In this document: positions 1 through 15,600 of the stretch, piece by piece
How the letters are laid out: each line of letters opens with the position of its first letter
How positions within the stretch are numbered: the first letter of the stretch is position 1
Assembly (NCBI GenBank): GCA_008921705.1
Contig: VFFE01009068.1
Location: 4,434,083 to 4,498,082 of the forward strand
Origin: Burhinus oedicnemus
Lineage: Eukaryota > Chordata > Aves > Charadriiformes > Burhinidae
Length of the DNA: 64,000 bases
Reading direction: 5' to 3'
Notes under the pieces: generated by a model
Told to the model about the DNA's origin: nothing
The model's database searches: none
Seen by the model: the letters and a program-made list of their open reading frames with translations, nothing else
Made by a program: the position numbers and the translations under genes

Positions 1-1621
1 GCCAAAGTTCACATGGAAGGTCTGCAAACCTTTAGATAAACTTGTCCCGAGTTCAGAGTTTGTGACAAGCAAAAAGGTTTTGGATTTTTCTGAGCTGTCA
101 GACCATGATGGCAGACACAGGATAACAAAATAAGTAATAAGTCTGGAGACTCACTTTTCTTTTGAATAAAATATCTATAAAGATGATCCATTCTGTTATG
201 CATTGCTTAGAGATTAATACAAATTCATAATCACGGAATAATCAGTGCACCAACAGTTGCTTTAGAAAGATGATTGAGCAGAAAAGATTCTGCTAATCAG
301 TCACTTTTGTGTTTCATGGCTCTTTCTTAACCAAAGATAAATCAGACTGTAGGACTGCTATCTGCTAGTCAATTAAGCACTGATAAGTACCAACATGTGA
401 CTGCATTGGCTCAAGCACACATGGTCACATTTTGTTGTGAATCAACACAAAACCAAGTATGACTACAGAAAGAAGCAGCACTGACACTTGCCTGTGCTTT
501 TGTGACTATTGCTTACTTTGTCACAAGCAGGTGTAAGCTGAGGAAACTTCTCCCCCATAGCTGTGGCACTCTGACAACAAGCACAACTTTTGGCTCTGAT
601 TTTGGAATTCAGTCACATTGCAAATCAGAGACTGAATATCTGGGTTTCGAGCAGTCCCTGTCAGCTCCAGTTCTTTGAACACCAAGCAAGCTTCCACTTA
701 GCCCACCTCCTTGCAGAGAACAGCCATCCGGGTGAGAGACTTTCCCCAAAGAAAACTCAATGGATGGGAACAGCAAGGGAAAGAGAAGGGTTACACTGTG
801 GTTTCTCAAATGTCTCACAACAGGAATTCAGACTTGTGAGTTATGAGCCTCATAATTTGAAGACTGAAATATTCCTCAAATTAATGCGAAAAGAGACACA
901 ATTAAACATGGTTGCAACAAATATATTAAAGTATTAAAGTAAAATACACAGGTCCAGAAGAAGAGTTTGGAGTCCAAAGAGGCAGAGCATGCCAAGCCCT
1001 CACCTCTCAGGCCCAAAGGACAGTTCAGATATTCACAGCGTAACAGCTTCCCCCTGAACAACGACAATGGTGTTTCTTCTGAGTCAGAGGTAGTGTCTAA
1101 AACAGCGTAATGAGTACAGCAGCAGCCTCCAGCTGAGCCCAGATACGCCTGAGGTGGCCCAAGAACAATACCGTCTCAGCCGGCCTGGTCACACTGCTGC
1201 TAAGGGATCATCAGCGATCCTTGGTTTGAGTCCTGGTATTGAGAAATAAGCAGGATGGGCACACAGGGGAACGGTGAGTCCAGTCACCAGGGAGACGCGC
1301 ACCATAATCGGGTACATCTGCTCTGGAGGCCAGCCTCTTGTTGGCAGGCAGACACCGCGCCGGACCGCAGCAGATGTGTGCATAACTTAGTCAAACACGT
1401 AGCCACAGACAGACACGCAGCAGCACTCAGACAGCACTTTGTGTTCCTCTCAGATCCACAGATCACTGGGAGAAGGGACCCGCCTGTATGTGATGTTTAA
1501 ACACGTTTCCTCTAGAAAACTTTTTTAAATAAATGGAGATTACAATAGCTTTCACTTAATAAATAAAACATTTAGCATAGTTCAAAGATGTCCACTGAGG
1601 AGCACAAGTGGGATACAGCAA
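1..1621 (-). other. PLCXD2 3' UTR / downstream sequence
   Basis: Sequence after the PLCXD2 stop codon. I spotted no AATAAA or ATTAAA on the minus strand here, so the 3' UTR may run past the window edge. The short open frames show no family resemblance. No repeat is recognised. Confidence 0.5.
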
Positions 1622-1784
1622 TCAGGATTTAGTGGCAGATTCATCCTCTTCTAAAAGAAGGTCGTTTAATGCAATAACTGTAGCAGCGAAGTCAACCAGC
1701 TCCACAAAATCTGACGTAATTATGTTAACACCCATAACACCTGGTTTCTGCGCTTTCACCCAATTTAAAATCATGGGCAGGTTC
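1622..1784 (-). CDS. PLCXD2: PLCXD2 coding exon 4 (C terminus and stop)
   Basis: Acceptor TTCTTTAG precedes GAACCTGCCC. Encodes residues 283 (completed) to 336 and the stop codon. The sequence [15 protein letters not shown] followed by [14 protein letters not shown] matches the C-terminal block of the PLCXD family. A shorter mammalian PLCXD2 isoform with a different C terminus is known to me; I did not find an equivalent exon in intron 3. Confidence 0.92.
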
Positions 1785-3607
1785 CTAAAGAAAGTGAAAT
1801 AAAGAAAATTAAACATTTTAAGAGACTCTTCTCTATACACGCTCTACTTTAACTACATCATGCTGTTTGCAAATTATGTTATTATCTCACATTTGTGATC
1901 AGAGTCTGACTACCACCCAAAATGCAACTAGATTGATGAGAAAAGTGCTTAACATAGCATGCAGTCAGTTAGCTATCAAATAGAAATATTGGTCAATCAT
2001 TAATCCAAACTACCATACATACAAAGTAACATTTGTGAACTCTATTTTCACTGAGCAGGCTGTGCTTCAGGATTTAATGCTGCACGACAACTTCTTCCAT
2101 TCTGGTTTGGTTTTGCCCAAGTATATGTTGAACTGAAAGGTTAATTTCAGAGCAGACTTCAGTGTAGCACAAGGCAAGGCTATACCTGGCCCGAGATTCT
2201 CCCCTGCCCACCTCTGCCTTAGGGCGGGCAGGAAAGAAGTTGTTGGGGCAGCACACTGCATTTCTACCAAACTCCTTTCGGCCTCCAGACCCCACCCAGA
2301 GCAAGAGGATCAGGGAAACCAAGCCCAGAATCAAGCCCTCAGGTCTATAGGGGTTGAATATCCCACCATACATCACTGTAACCAGAAAAAGGTGAGGTCT
2401 GTCAGGAATTGAGTTAAATGGAGTTAGAAATTCTACTGTGGGGAGAAATTTCAAGTGATTTCTTGGACACAGTGCAAGTCAGGAGTCTGCACAAGCTTTT
2501 TTGCACTGACATGCAAACTCCAGGGTTTTCAGCACAGTTAGAGACAAATGACTAAATATATTAGAATTATTTAAGTTAGTGCCAAAACATGCATACAGAA
2601 TTATATGAGAAGATGGTAGGCAAGCAATTAGCTAACAGGATGGGGAAGAAAAAACGACAAAAAACCCCCCTAAAAACACCTCACAGCTCTTGTTCCAGAA
2701 AAAGATCTTGTTGAGAACCAAGAGAAGAGAGAACTTGACTGAAGGCATAATTACTGTCCCTGTCAATGGACACACCAGACTTTAGCCAGCTAAGTGTGAA
2801 TGTTGCACATTTCTCCTTTAGCAAGAGCTCAAGAGCACTTAAATATTCATATTCAGGGCAAAATCTCCATATGAGAAGGCAGACATCTACACAGAACTGC
2901 AAAGACAGATTTACACATACAAATCTGCTAGCATGTGTAAATTTATACAAGCAATCATGCTTTAGCAAATAGCGGCCTCTATTGTAAGTTTTCACAGTTT
3001 ACTTTCAGACAAGTAAGTGGTAATGATGGGGCCCAGGAAAAGGGATGGAGTGAAGGCAGACTTCAGCCTACCAGTGGCTTACAGCCCAGATCTGTGCCAG
3101 AAGTCACTTGAAACAAAACTGCTTGCACATTCCATAAAATTAGACAATTCTTTACTAGTTTCAAAATAGAAATTCAGTACGGTCTTTCCTTTAATCACGA
3201 GAGAACAGTACCTTTAATATACAGTATGCAGACGTGTTACGTGCGTTCTTTCTGTTAAGTATCCCCAACAAGCATACGTATTTACATTCATGCAACATGT
3301 GACAGCAAATGCCAGTCTTAAAGCACCTGAGCACCATCTAGTGTCTAATGCTGACTGCACAGATTTGGGCAAAGTGCAAGCCAGAGTGGAGACATGAATA
3401 TACTGTGGCAAACATCATTTGAATTTAATTATGTTTTGCTAGAATAATGTCTATAAACATGAAGGACACAGAAAACTCCATGATTTATACTTCACCTGGA
3501 ATTTTCTTGCTTCCATCAACAACTTTTGTGACTGCAAAAACACAACACTTGCTCTTTTTAGAAAGGTTTTTTTAAGAAAGTAAGTTACATTGACTTTGGC
3601 TTCAAAA

Positions 3608-3638
<31 letters not shown>

Positions 3639-6600
3639 TGTAATTACTTCTAAAGTGACCAATAATGCTCCCAAAAGGCAACACGAACTGGCTGAAGATG
3701 TGTTTATCTCACTGCTTAATATTAAGCTCAGTTGCTGATCAAATTAGACCAATTGTGACCACCTATACAAGTGTAATTTAGAACTTAATATCATTATGGC
3801 AAGATAAACTGTTAGTGACATCAAAACAGGCAATATTAGACAGTGAGCCAGGAGACCAGACCCCACCAGGACTGTTACAGTTCTGGCAGTTTTTAGCAAA
3901 CAGGCTACAAGGTGATAATGCCATAAAATAAAGTCACATGGAACCTATCCTGGTCATGCTGTTAACTTTATTAAAAAAATTGCTGGCACTCAGTCCTACT
4001 CAAAAAGAAACCCTCTTCTAATGATCTTATTCATGAGCAAATTAATTGTACAACAGTCAGTGGTATAAAAAAGTCAAATTGTTAATCTAATTTTCGGTAA
4101 AAAAACGAGATAGAATACTGCCTGTTGCCATACATCTTTGGCTATTACTGAAATTACTGAGACAGATTTGTACAGACAATGGAAAACTGAGGCCACAACT
4201 ATGCAATTTTCTTCTGTGGCACAAGCTTTTTTCCCCCCCTTAAATTCAAGTTCAATTTGAAATGAATTATTGGTTTGAAACAACAGGTCCAGCCCATGCT
4301 TTATAAAATCACATCACATTCAGAAAGAGCTCCGATAACCAGGAAATGCACTTATGCTTACATATATAACCTGTTACATATATACACTCTAATTTTTTTC
4401 AGTAATTATTTTTAACAACTGCAGATCTCACATGACCAACAGTAATGAAGCAAAACTGCATGTTTTCAGCAATTCTTACTTCTAAGCAAACATGTCAGCT
4501 TCCTGTTGAAAGAGGCACCGAGTAAGTAAGAAACACAGTAAGTAAAGAACTGAGAAATAAAGACAAGTCCTTACCTATGAACAAGTGTGTTCTTCAGACC
4601 ACGAATTAGATGCCGCGCAATAGTTTTCACTCGAGGCGTGAGAATTGCTTGAGAAACATGAAAAGTCCCATAACGACTTCGTTCCTCAAGAGTGGTCTCC
4701 AGGAACTGTAAAAGTTTGTGCACGTTGGTTGTATTAGCCCATGGTGCTGGCATTTTATTCCCTGGCCACAGGAAGGGGTATTCCTGATACAAAGGGTAGT
4801 GGTAGAATATGAGAACCTAACAGAACAAAGAAAAAGGACAAAAATAAACAAAGATTCACAACTGTGTTATTTATATTTAAACAGGATGTTGCATTGGTTT
4901 ATGGTTATACAGTACTGCTGCAGCTAGCATAGCAGTGAAAACAGGACCAAGCAAAAAGAAGCTGCTCCCAAGTCATAGTGTCAGTAGATTTGTTGCACTA
5001 TTGCCAACAAAGGAGATAGAGATCATTTTGGTTAGCTATGAAGACAGGATTGCTTCAGGCTTTAATGGTCAGTTTAAAATGAAAAAGTTGCCAGGAATAT
5101 ACTGAGATGCCATTCAAAGACTTCATCTTAAAAGCATTTCAAATCACTGTCAGAGAATATTACATCTGTACTTGAAGTTAAGTATTTTAACAGCCTTGCC
5201 ATCTTCTGTGTGAGTCCGATTAAGTGACTAAAGCATACTGGCCTGACTGGCATAATGGCATTCCATTCGCACTTACTGCATGAGATGCCCAAGTCAGTCT
5301 TGCTGTCAGCAAAATCTCCTCTAATTCAACAGTTAGAATTTTATGCCTTGTAAGGTGGTTCTCTATAAGAGGATAGCACAAAGATGCAACACTTTTTATT
5401 AACACCCAAGCTTACAAATGATTAATTCTGAACCCTAGCACTAACAGCATCAGTTCAGAGGAATTCCTCAAAGCCTCACGCATTTTACAGTTTAAGAATT
5501 ACATGCCGTTGCTGAAACCCTGTTCTCAGTTTGTGTGCATGCACAGGAGCAGTTACCACAGAAGAGGCATTTAATCTTGCCACTACAGATTTGGATGCCT
5601 GCAAAGGAGCTAAGAAATTCTGTACCATACCTCAAGTCATGTTAAAGCTTACATGTTTCACACTGGCCAAAGAGACAACAGTATATCAAATCCTCACAAA
5701 CACAAGTCAGCACAACATGCTCTTCCAGAAGAAAAAAACATTTGTATGAAGCACAAAGCTCCAAGGATACTCACGTATTTCAGGAACATGCTTGGGAGCA
5801 GGACACAGTCTAGCTGCACCACAGAGGGGCTACACAGCTGCAAATAAACGGAGGGAAAAATGCACGCTACATAAAAGGAGGCCCTAGTGGGCTTGGAATT
5901 GCCTGTCAGCAGTGTCCTTGGGCCAATACCTCTGAGTGGAAACCACACCCAGCCTCTCAATTTAAATCTTAACCTTCTAGGTTTGAAAAACATTACACAT
6001 CTTTTCCCTACCTGGTGTTTCTTCTCCCACATGTACTGTAACGTCACATATTCTACACATTCAACGGAACAAAGTTTGGATCCAAATGCTGAACGGATCC
6101 TGTTGATCAAGAAGAAGTGATGGCTGTCATCCATAGCGTAGAAGTGATTGAAATCCAAGAAGACTACTTCCTTGGGGTGCTGCTCAAGAAAGGTGTTAAT
6201 CTCCTTCAGCCCATCCCATACTTTGATGCCGAACAACCCGTGTATGAAGTAAATCTCTTGTCCTATTTCCCCAGGTTTTGAAGATACACGAAGATCAAAG
6301 TAGCGGATCCCACCTTCCAACTGCTCTTTGAAAGTCAGATTTTGAGTTACTGACCATTTCTTCATGATCTTTTTAACCAAAGAAATTCTGGCCAAACGTT
6401 TGATGGCTGTGCCTTGGTCTGGTCCCACAGGGGATTTCTCATCAACCCAGTAGCTGAAAGAATCATGCGACCCTAGAAACAAAAGCCAAGAATAATTTTA
6501 GAAAACTGACTCCCCCAAAACACATATACTCATATGCTCTGTAAACTGAAAAGAATCCTACGTGCATGACAGGGTTACAGAAGAGTTATGGTAAAGCGTC

Positions 6601-9600
6601 TTTCAGACTTTACACCTCAGTCTTCCCTAACTGTACAACAAGAGCAATGCTTAACGTTCTCAGTTTGAACTGTTTTCTTGTATGAGCTCCCAATTTCAAT
6701 GCACTCTGAAAATCATGACCATAGACAAACAGTGGTAAAGGGAAACTTCCTTCTAACCTTCCTTCATTTACAAACTACCAATGTGCCTCCAAAGGTTTCT
6801 CAGAGCCTAGTACATCACTGATTTGAGATGAGACTCCAACTTCACTGAAAGAATATGAGGCTTTATTTTCATTCTACCTGGTAAATCCAATCGTGACCTA
6901 ATACATCAGAGCTCCTGGAACAGGTATCTTTATTCCTGTGATGGACAGAGGGATCTGTACATGCACATGCCTCACCAGCACATCTCACTTTAGCCCCAAG
7001 ATGGTAAATAAATGATTAGTAGTTTGAACCGTGGGCAACAACTGGCTGAGCTTAGAGGTAGAACAATTGAATACACTACCAGTTACTATGAGGTTAGATA
7101 ACAAGCTCACGTTAAACAAGTTCATGAATGTGTCTTTTACCTGGCAGGGCCTTTGGGTGACCACAGATATGGTGAATACAAGATTCACTAAAAAAGACAA
7201 CAAACAATCAAAATTGCCAGTCCCTGCCAAAATAATGTATGTCTGACAAAGCTCCCATAACACAACTTGTACCTTGGCAGAGAAATTGCATCTCCAGTAC
7301 AAAATTTGTGCTTACTAGAAAAAACCCTCCAACTGAGAATTCAGTAGTAATTGGAAACAAAACTGAGAAATAACAAAAATCCTTCAAAATAAGAGCTTCA
7401 GAGTCAATGAAATATCCCTAGCTGAGCCAAGTCAATAACAGAATGAAGAGTAATAGGGCAGCGTATCTCACTTTGCACTGTACCAGGGCAGCATAAAGCA
7501 AAGATGGGCAGAAGCTGATCTACCACAGATTGAGGTTTACCAGGGATTTCTAACCACTTACACCAGGCACGAGCATTCTAGCCAAGAAGCTACAACTGCT
7601 CCAGGCATGACTTCCCTGTGAAGCCCCAGCCAGGAAAATACCACAGGACCTTAACAGCCCTGCTGCCCTTTTTTTTTTTCCCTTCAGGACAGCAGATGAG
7701 AGGTTCCCCATTGAGCCAAACCACACTTGCTTTCTGCATGCCCACTTTGCTGAAGTACAGGGAAAGCATCTTCACTCCTGATTACCACAAGCAGCTCCTT
7801 TTCCAGCTGCCTTGGGGGTACAGCGACCCTGCAGCACCCTGCTACCATTTACCCTTTCTGCATGCCCCGGGGTTCTTGTCCCTGCTCCTGGGACTATACT
7901 TTTCTAGAATTTTCTCCTCTACCTGAGTCTGCAACTCTGTTTAAAAAAAAAATAATCCTGATTTGTCATTTCCAATTTTAAGACAACATTTGACACATCC
8001 AGTCTTCTTTACCCAAACCATTTTTGTGTACCAGTGCTCACTTGAAGACTGAGGCATTTCCTGTGATGCAAGGTCAGAGCCATAAACAAGACTGTGATCT
8101 CAACTGGATTATCTTGTCAGGATTTTTTAATCCAGATGGAGGTACAGACTGTGCGCAAACCAAACATCAGTTCACAAGAACCTTAAATGCACTCTTTCTC
8201 CATGAATTTCAACTAATTCAAAAGTACTGAAAAGGAACCATGAAGGTCAGTTTTCAGGCTTTACAAATGAACACTAAAAATTAATTCTGATCAACTCTTC
8301 ATGAATTCATCACAGTCTCTGTAAAAGCATGCCTCATGTGGCTTTCCATTCAGTCTTCTAGAAACAACTGACAAGTAACAAAAAAGCTGTTTTTAAAAGA
8401 TGGCAGCTTAAGAAGCTATTTAGTACCTGTCACAGTAAACTACATCCCAAGTAGCTGTCAGTTTTGGAGTGACACCTAGATTTTTTTCCCCACCTCCAAA
8501 TGTGTAACCCTGAAGAAAATACAGGATCAAACATGTAGTGAAGACGTTTCAGAAAACGCCATATAAGGCCTGGCTGATACTGCAAGCTGCAACTTGTTTG
8601 TTTCATACACCTCCCCATACAGCAGAATGAGCCTTTAAAGCTTCTGCAATATTTGGAAAGCAGACGCAATCACAAGGGGCTTGTCTTCTGCCTCCGAATG
8701 AGTCACTTTGCACAAAGAAGTCATGGAGGGTTTTGTTTTTCTTTGTGTGGGTGTTTGTGTTTTAGGTTCTCCATTCTATCCATTTTAATTTCTTCCTCTA
8801 TTTAGGTCACTGTAGAAAAGTGTTTATCATGCTAGAATAAGGACATAAGAAACATTTTGTTTTCATTTTAACTATGACCATGCAGCAGCCTCTAGAGAGC
8901 TGTCTACAGAAGTCGCTTGCATCATTATGCTCCCTCAGACAGTGTCACTGACAAATCTGACTTAAGAAGGAACGACAATTTTATCTAGTATCACATATGT
9001 CATTGTCAGCTCAGAGTTGTCTAAGCAAATCCAAGCCAAGAAACAGCTTGTTTTCCCAAGTTCACACAGCTACAAAAGCCTTTCCTTTGCAGATTGCCAC
9101 ATACAAGGCACATTTAAGGACACAAACAACAAATTTCTCTTTGCACTGTCACAAACCAAATTCTATTAATAGCTCTAGAAAGCAACAAGAAAGAAAACAA
9201 GCCACATGCACATTGCAACTTTTTCAACACATACTTTAAGAACTGTACTCCTTAACAGGGCAGCTATTTGAGAAGCTGAACTATGTGACATGCTTCTATA
9301 GTTAGAGAAGATCCTTAAAATTCCTGCCCTGTAGCTGTGCTTAAAAGCCTAGGAAACTTGATGTCTCATTTACAATGAAGTCAACATGTATACACAGATA
9401 TAACCAAGTAGAACATGAGCTGGAGCATCTAAAAAACAAGTTCTCCTTTACACACTTGGTAGAAGACCACCTCTTAAGGAGGAAAGGGGAACATCATCAA
9501 TACTGAGGCTGGGAAGTCACAGCAGAAGTTAAATTAGATTTTCAGTGGCCATTTACAGAAGGCTGGCCACCGACTGAGAAATATCCAGGCCAAACCTAGA

Positions 9601-12600
9601 CCCAGAACATTTTCACTCCAGTAAGAGAAAAAAGTGAACTGAAAACCTGAAGCAACAGCACTGGATACTTGTTGGACAGAGAAGAGCGAGCTAGGTGAGG
9701 ATCCACGTCATCCACCAGGCCCTTCTTTAATTTAAGATCACTGTGTTATGTTACTAGCTCAGCCAGTGGCTTTTAATATAGCTTAGCTGTGATGTTAAGC
9801 TACATGCTAAGCTGATCACATCATGATGTCAGAATAATCCCTGCTCTCCTTCGCTCTACCCTGAAACTCCATGAAAGGCCTAGCCATTGTATAGGCATGG
9901 CAAGAGTCAGGCTGATTGCTGATACAGCATGATTTCTTTTTGAAAAAAAGATAACCTAAATCAACCCAATCCTGTACAATTTCAAAGGTAAAGACCAGAA
10001 CCTACACCAGAAGCATGGAGCAGACCAGCCCCATCTGGTTAGCAGCTCAGTGTTAGAACCTGTGGTTTAACCCCAGCCAGCACCTAGGAGCAAGCAGCCA
10101 GCCACTTGCTCACTCCTCCTTCCCCCCCCCCGAAGGGCAGGGAGAAGGAGAAAAGAAGGGGAAAGAGGAAAAAATCCTCATGGGCTGAGATAAAGACAGT
10201 TTAATAGAACAATAACAGAAACGCAAGACAATAATAATAATGGAAAAAAACATATACAAGACACAAATTACTCTCACCACCCAGTGATCAGTTGCCCGGC
10301 CAAACCTGAGCAGTGATCATGGATTCCCACCCTCTAGCTAACCCCCATATATATACTGAGCATGACATCTACAGTATGGAATATTCCACTGACCATTCCA
10401 TTGTTCTGTCTATGCTCCTTCTCAGCTTCTATGGGAAAATAAGTAAATCCTTGACTAGTATAAATATCACCTAGCAACAAGTAAAACAATATGCATCATT
10501 GACATTCCTTTCATACCAAATCTGAAAACACAGCAACCACTAGAAAGAAAATTAAGCCTATCCCAGCTGAAACCAGGACAGAGCTGCTAACCACATTGTC
10601 AATTAAGGTCTAACACAAGGATGTGTGAAGATACACAGATGTTGTAACATTGTACAGTAACAGCAAAGGGGTTGGCAGTTGGCTGAACAGAGCAAGCATC
10701 ACAAAACTCTCATATGATATACACAGAAAAGTCTTCTCCATGTATAAGAAATCCTTTACGGTCTGCGTTCCCCTCCAGTCAAACGGTGTGCATCTCTAAA
10801 TTATACTGACCACTTTCTCAGGAAAGTTAAAAATGCTCAAGAAGTCTTGTCAGCAAAACATTTCAGGTGATACCCGAGATCTTAAAAACAAGTAGCACCC
10901 TGTATTGACTCAATAAATCCATTCCTTAAACTAATCGATTGTGAACAAAGCAACTCAGTTATAAATAACTTTCAGCTTACAGACTGAGAAATCAAAAGGC
11001 ACAGAAAAGTCAGGAAACTTTGTCATCATTGTCCTTTAGGCGAACAGAGGCCAGAATCCCAGTCTGAACTGCCTCAAGGACATGTTCTTGCATGTGCAGC
11101 ACACTTGAAGTCACTGTACATGAGAAGAGATTAGCATTCAAATTGCAAACCTTATTGAGCTGCTCCAGTGACATGGCATGAATCCAGTGCTCAGCCCTTC
11201 CCAAAACCAAGCTAGGCACAGGAAATGAAACAAAGAGATGATGATCTGCCAATTCCTTCCAATAGGCCAAAGATGCATAGCATGAAGCAGCAAGCACTAA
11301 ATTTAAGCATGAAAGTCTGCACAGTCAAAGAAAAAAATGTAGGGGACTGCTAATCAGCTGGCCGCTCTTACAGAGTAACAGACAATGGTTGCTCTATTTT
11401 GGTTTCATTTTCATCTGAGAAAGATTGGGAGCTTCAAAGAAAGCAGTCATATCCCATCAGATGCCCAGATATTTAACCATCAAAGGCTATGATATGGTTA
11501 GAATAGTATTGAAGAGGCATCTTCCAGATGCCAGATTGTTAAAATGACGGATAGTCCTCTTAATTTTATCCCAGCAACTGCAATTGTGGATTAATTTTTA
11601 TTCATACCTTTAAGCCCCTTTCTATTCTCCTTACACTAATTTCTCAAGTTAATTGTATGTTAAATAGATCACTTCTCAATTCAATTTGTATGTTAAATAG
11701 ATTGTATTTCACTGTTCAGGATTACTTTTTTTGTTGAAGCCTTTGTGCTAATTGTTAGAAAACAGCCTTTTATCATCACATCTGCAGCAAAGTCTAGCTT
11801 TCTAGTGTGTCTATTTGTCATGCTACTTAGTCACAGATAGTCAAATTAACCTATGTTGTAGCTCAAACAAATGACACTATTCAACAGAATGCTATTAAGC
11901 CTCGAATTTCAACAATTACTAGCTATATCGCTTGGTATTATCTTTTGTTTCCACATCAGTACTTTCTCCATATACAGTTGCAGTGCAGCGACAGGGATCA
12001 GCATCATCTCACCAAGCCTGGTGTCCTTTTACAAGCTTGTAAATTCACCTTCAAGGGATGATAAAAATATGTCTACATGGTATGCAAAGTGCAGAGATCT
12101 TCCAACATAGAACATACTTGTGCACTGCCAATTACTTGAAAACAAGGCAAGAACTCAGATACAAGCATGTCTACAGTTATATCACTAGTCTCCCTGGTTT
12201 CAAGGCTGTGGACTAGTCAGAAGTAGCAGTTAAAGACACTTTCTGCAAAAGTCTGTCTAACCAAGAAACAAGAATGAAAGCAGAAAGGCAGGAGAGCACA
12301 CTATCAGTAAGTTTAACTAGATCAGACTAATTTATCTGATCTAATCTTCACATTAACGGAATAGTAACAGGATGAAAAAAATGCAAGAAAACCTCTTCTG
12401 TTATGTTATGAAGGATCTGGGGGTCCTGGTAGATAGTAAATTATCCATGAGCCAGCAATGTGCCCTTGTCGCCAGGAAGGCCAACGGAATCCTGGGCTGC
12501 ATAGGGAAGAGTGTGGCCAGTAGGCTGAGGGAGGTCATTCTCCCCCTCTACTCAGCACTGGTGAGGCCACAACTGGAACACCGTGTCCAGTTCTGGGCTC

Positions 12601-15600
12601 CCCAGCTCAAGCGGGACAGGGAACTACTGGAGAGAGTCCAGCGTAGGGCAACAAAGATGATTGGGGGATTGGAGCACCTCCCTTATGAGGAAAGGCTGAG
12701 AGAGCTGGGACTCTTTAGCCTGGAGAAGAGAAGGCTGAGGGGAGCCCTTATTCTTGCTTAGAAGTATCTAAAAGGCGGGTTGAAGGAGGATGGAGGCAGG
12801 CTCTTTTCAGTGGTTCCCAGTGACAGGACGAGGGGCAACGGGCGCAAGCTGGAACATAGGAAGTTCCACTAAAACATAAGAAAAAACTTCTTTACGGTGA
12901 GGGTGACAGAGCACTGGAACAGGCTGCCCAGGCACCTGTGGAGTGCCCTTCTCTGGAGGTTTTCAAGACCCGCCTGAATGCAGTCCTGAGTACTATGCTC
13001 CAGGCATTCCTGCGTCAGCAGGGGAGTTGGACTAGATGATCTCTAGAGGTCCCTTCCAACTCTGAAAATTCCGTGATTCCGTTAAACATTTGCAAAAAGC
13101 AAGGCTAACATACTGTACCAACCCACTAAAAGCATTAAAGGGTCATTTATGGACAAAGAATCACCCTAGCTGTAGTGACGCCAAACTTCTTAGAGCAAGC
13201 TTTGCTCACTATGCAAAGTACATTCCCCATATATTACAAAACACCACACAGGACAAAGCATAGCAAGCATCACATAGCCAAGACATCTAGAAGCACAGTA
13301 ATCAAGTTCCAAAAACACAGGATGCAAGTGCTAGCACATTAAAGCTGTCCCACAAATGTTCTTCTAAACCAGATGTCCTGTGTGTGTCAGAACTGAGGGA
13401 AAAATGGGATAAATAAAAGCGCCTCTCAAAGCCCAGAAGTCCTCCGGATTCAGGTCATCAACAATCCAGATTTTCTAATCAAAAGATTAACATCTTAAAA
13501 GCTCTTCGCTAATGAAAAGTGAATCAAATAGTTCATACAAACTTGCCCAGCAGAAGAAGGAGAGGCAGGAATAACAAGCATCGTATTGATGATTAATTAT
13601 CTAAAACTATTGAGATGAGTATTTATATTTTAATAGAATCCTAAAAGAATCCTTTAGATATTATTAATGCAGTCTCATTAGGGAGGACAAAGCCTAGTAC
13701 AGACCAAATCCTCTTAGGAAAACTTCCTCTCCCTATCAAAGAATTACCCTGATTTCCCCCACTGCCCCTTTCAGGGTGGGAGGTGGAGTAGGGGGGCAAT
13801 AAAAGGGGTACAAAGAGAAAGGGAGAAAGGAACTGCTTAAAACTGTCTCAGACACAGTATCATATGGTAATTTGCTTTTCTTTCTAGCCAGGAGAAATCT
13901 GTTTGGCACTGGTTGGAGTTTCCGCCATTAAGGTGTTTTCTGTGATTTAGTAACGAGTTCCAATTTATCAGAAACCGGATAAATTTTTTTCCTGTTTTCA
14001 CTACACAGTACTTTCTTCTCATGTCTTTTCTGGAAGAGCAGGCAAACTAGAACTTTCACACAACATGCAGCAGAGCAGCAACCATTTATATCAACATTAT
14101 GATTGGTTTTTGCTGTTTGAAGTAAAACTTTAGCATGCTCTGCACTCATTTACTAGGCAGTGAAGTCACCGTCTAGGGCACACAGATTTTAATAAAAAAA
14201 GGAAGAAAGCTTGTCCTGATAAAAAAAAATTTAAGATCTTCATACACTGTCTTAAGACAACTTTGTGGCATTTCCAGAACTAGTCAGTTTTGGCTAAACA
14301 GATGACAGTGGTCCGTTAAAAAGGAGAATCCCTAAATCTGAGGCTAGCTTTTCAGTAGAACTCCTGCATAGACCCAGTACAGTTACTTCACTATCTGCCA
14401 CAACAGTTCCTCACATAGGAATGTGTAAAGGGTACACTTTGTTACTTGGGAATAGTGGAACAAGTTCCATTAGATATTCTCCTCAGTATAGCAGTACAGA
14501 TAGTTTAATAGCCCCTCTCTAACAAAAATTGAAATTTGCTGCTACAATGAAGTAGACAACCAAGGTAATAAATTGTCCTTTCAGGAAAAGTTCATCCTGA
14601 AAATTCTGCATTTACAAATCATATCCAACATCACCATATTTATGCAGATGTTTTCTTCTAATGGTTATTACTCATTGATTGGTAGGTGCCAATTAAATTG
14701 TGATGGAAAATAAAGCTTGGTGAATCAGAACATTAACCTTATATATTTCATCCCTTTGAGCTTTAACCCAACAGATGGCCAGTTTAGCTGATTCAATGAT
14801 CCTTTTAATTAGGACTCCAAAGCAGTACTGTTTGGGAGGAGGATGCAGTCTCAAGCTCACCACTGCTTCACCCCTCAGGAGCCACGTCCATAGCATATAC
14901 CAGCCCATGAACAAAGAAACAAGAAAACCGCAGCATTAGCAAGTTCAGCAGCTCGCCTCAGGGTCATGCAGGCAAAGGGGAAAAAAAGAAATAATCAAAT
15001 CTAATAAGATACTAGTGCCCAGTTCTTAATTGGATAGGGCTGCTGCTTCTTTTAAGAACCACTTCAGTTCTGCTTGGCCAACTAAAAGGCAAGCAGCCCA
15101 TGGGGCTTTTGGTGAACAGCTGCACTGTCAGGATAGCAGAGTTGGCAGGTGGGGAGATGGCCAGGAGATGCCCAGGGCTCCACCAGCTCCAGGCATTCCC
15201 CGTGTGCCTGACACGTGAGCACAGCAAGCACCCAGCAGTCACCCACAGCAGCTTGTCATCACAGGACGCACACCCCTCCACACTCTGTATCCCCCTGTCT
15301 TTAGCCTTAGCTACGGGCTTGGTTGGTAGTGTGGCTCCTCATTAAGACTGCCTGCCAGCTGTATGTGTAAAACTGTTTTCCAGAGCTGATAATTTTGTAG
15401 GACTTTGATCATCCAGAGCAAATCCATTACATTTCTGCCTCAGCTTTTTTTGGGTGACCTTCTCAGTGAAGGGTGGATACAGTGGCATGTTGTAGCACAG
15501 AAAGTTTCAGTCAGTCTTACTGACTCTCCCAAAAACAAATTATGGAAAGTTATTCAATTAAAAGTTAATTAGAAAGTTAATGAAAAACATGTGTGTTATA

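Noticed and set aside
12372..12761. 129-codon plus-strand frame
   Set aside because: It is the C-terminal remnant of CR1 reverse transcriptase ORF2, not a host gene.
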